A stretch of 6,424 nt of DNA from the NCBI GenBank assembly GCA_013372965.1, contig JABXIR010000115.1, positions 1 to 6,424 on the forward strand, read 5' to 3'. Below, piece by piece: positions 5,835 through 6,424 of the stretch. Under the pieces are notes generated by a model. That model saw only the letters and a list, made by a program, of their open reading frames with translations, was not told the DNA's origin and ran no database searches. Each line of letters starts with the position of its first letter. The stretch's first letter is position 1. The position numbers and the translations under genes were made by a program. The stretch is from Gammaproteobacteria bacterium (lineage in GTDB: Bacteria; Pseudomonadota; Gammaproteobacteria; Pseudomonadales; DSM-25080).

Positions 5835-6017
5835 ATGAACGACTTAAGCCATTCTGAACTTCACGACGTCACTGGCGGTCGCTTAATCGTGGCCATCGGA
5901 GGCGCATTTCTTGCTGGGGTCTTAGGCGGTTACGTTGCCGAAAAGACCGAGCAATTTCTTGATGGTCTGAGCGAGCCCGATCAAGAACCCGACGAAACCA
6001 AACCAGAAGCGAGTTAA
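5835..6017 (+). CDS. Double-glycine leader peptide 3, glycine-rich hydrophobic helix with acidic tail (putative class II microcin)
   Basis: This 60-residue precursor has the leader MNDLSHSELHDVTGG, the best match in the cluster to the classic LSxxELxxVxGG pattern. The 45-residue core has two parts: a glycine-rich hydrophobic segment (core residues 2-20, including GVLGG, a GxxxG motif), and a polar, strongly acidic tail with repeated Glu-Pro/Pro-Asp pairs (SEPDQEPDETKPEAS). Nine acidic against three basic residues make the core anionic; there is no cysteine. I chose the ATG at 5835, with GGAGAG (5824-5829) 5 nt upstream; a GTG at 5829 would give only two extra residues and would spoil the uniform 15-residue leader length. 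It lies 2 nt after the stop of precursor 2 and may act with it as a two-peptide system. Function is inferred from leader, exporter and composition. Confidence 0.9.
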   Translation: MNDLSHSELHDVTGGRLIVAIGGAFLAGVLGGYVAEKTEQFLDGLSEPDQEPDETKPEAS

Positions 6018-6037
6018 GGTTTATCTATCAATCATTC

Positions 6038-6059
6038 CGCGGGGGCTTTGGCCCTCGCG
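6038..6059 (+). terminator. GC-rich hairpin between the precursor genes and the putative immunity genes
   Basis: CGCGGGGGC (6038-6046) and GCCCTCGCG (6051-6059) form a 9-bp stem with one G-U pair and a TTTG loop, 20 nt after the last precursor stop. No real T-tract follows (TATT), so it is probably a leaky terminator or an mRNA-stabilising 3' structure that keeps precursor transcripts more abundant than the downstream genes. Confidence 0.55.
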
Positions 6060-6085
6060 TATTGACAATTATCAGGGGAGAATCG

Positions 6086-6265
6086 ATGCGAAAGATCGCA
6101 CAAGAGATGTTCGAATTTAGCTACCTTCCAGCGCTGTGTTTTGCCTGCGCCACATTTGGCATGATTGGCTCGTTCAGCACCGAGTACCTTGGTCATTGGT
6201 TGGTCATTGTGTATACGGTGATGGCACTAGGGTGTGTGGTGTTGGTAAAGAGGTCGCGACGATGA
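6086..6265 (+). CDS. Small two-helix membrane protein, candidate immunity protein
   Basis: This 59-residue protein has two predicted membrane segments, at about 13-30 and 36-54, with basic ends (MRK at the N-terminus, KRSRR at the C-terminus). The charge pattern suggests both ends face the cytoplasm. I recognise no family. Immunity proteins of colicin V-type microcins are typically small inner-membrane proteins encoded next to the precursor, which makes self-protection the leading guess. The ATG at 6086 has AGGGGAG (6074-6080) 5 nt upstream; a TTG at 6062 in the same frame is unlikely. Its stop overlaps the next start by 4 bp. An alternative is an accessory membrane component of the exporter. 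There is no direct evidence for function. Confidence 0.75.
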   Translation: MRKIAQEMFEFSYLPALCFACATFGMIGSFSTEYLGHWLVIVYTVMALGCVVLVKRSRR

Positions 6266-6424
6266 AGCCACTGAAAGCGATTGAAGGCCTTGGCCTGCTG
6301 ATAACAATTACAGCGCTGAGTAGCTGGTTTACTGTATTGGAAGCTTATCTTCACCCAGCCATAGCAGCAGCACTGTGGCTGCTGGGTATGATCTGGGCAT
6401 CAAAGTTTTTCGGGTTGGTGCAAC
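6262..6424 (+). CDS. Second small membrane protein, cut by the window end (candidate immunity protein)
   Basis: The frame opens with ATG at 6262, overlapping the previous stop (ATGA), with GAGG (6250-6253) 8 nt upstream, and runs 54 codons to the right edge without a stop. The visible part begins MKPLKAIEGLGLLITITALS and contains two hydrophobic segments, at about 9-25 and 32-50. No family is recognised. The arrangement, two overlapping small membrane-protein genes after paired precursors, fits one immunity protein per peptide, but that is inference. Total length and any further helices are unknown. Confidence 0.7.
   Translation, partial: MKPLKAIEGLGLLITITALSSWFTVLEAYLHPAIAAALWLLGMIWASKFFGLVQ

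Noticed and set aside
6062..6088. Perfect TTGACA (6062-6067) as a promoter -35 for the immunity candidates
   Set aside because: No -10-like sequence lies 16-18 bp downstream; that position holds the ribosome binding site and start codon of the next gene.
6353..6387. Inverted repeat ACCCAGC/GCTGGGT near the right edge
   Set aside because: A 7-bp repeat with a 21-nt spacer inside a coding frame rich in Ala and Leu codons (GCA, CTG); probably incidental.
1..6424. CRISPR array, tRNA, rRNA, insertion sequence or phage attachment site
   Set aside because: Read through for these; no regularly spaced repeats, cloverleaf-like sequence, transposase or integrase frame was seen.

Overview
The window looks like chromosomal DNA of a gammaproteobacterium, probably free-living or marine. 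The left third is housekeeping: the start of priA (minus strand), then rpmE and a short MaeB-type malic enzyme (plus strand). From memory, a priA/rpmE/malic-enzyme neighbourhood also occurs in Vibrio-like genomes. Order and genus cannot be fixed from this sequence.

Layout. Positions 1-323 hold the priA 5' end. Positions 324-428 are a divergent promoter region in which a priA promoter and an rpmE promoter appear to overlap on opposite strands, followed by a hairpin in the rpmE leader. rpmE (429-641) ends in a clear intrinsic terminator, with a separate perfect 12-bp inverted repeat just beyond it. The malic enzyme (825-2075) is followed by a probable terminator.

From 2192 to the right edge the window holds a compact, same-strand cluster for making and exporting small peptides, of the class II microcin / colicin V type. 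It encodes a CvaA-like membrane fusion protein (2192-3391), a CvaB-like ABC exporter with an N-terminal C39 peptidase domain (3388-5433, start overlapping the preceding stop), three small precursor peptides (5491-5637, 5647-5832, 5835-6017), and two tiny membrane proteins (6086-6265 and 6262 to the window end) that are candidate immunity proteins. The third component of such exporters, a TolC-like outer-membrane channel, is not in the window and may be encoded elsewhere.

How it should work (inference from the families): each precursor has a leader of exactly 15 residues ending in Gly-Gly. The C39 domain, whose Cys/His/Asp triad is intact, would cut after the second Gly while the ABC domain exports the core through the fusion protein and an outer-membrane channel. 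Precursors 2 and 3 have hydrophobic, small-residue-rich cores with GxxxG motifs, which suggests a membrane-active pair. Precursor 1 has a short, acidic, probably amphipathic core and may have another role. No peptide-modifying enzyme is visible and the cores contain no cysteine, so unmodified linear peptides are the simplest model. This cluster, especially the three unusually acidic precursors, is the most interesting part of the window.
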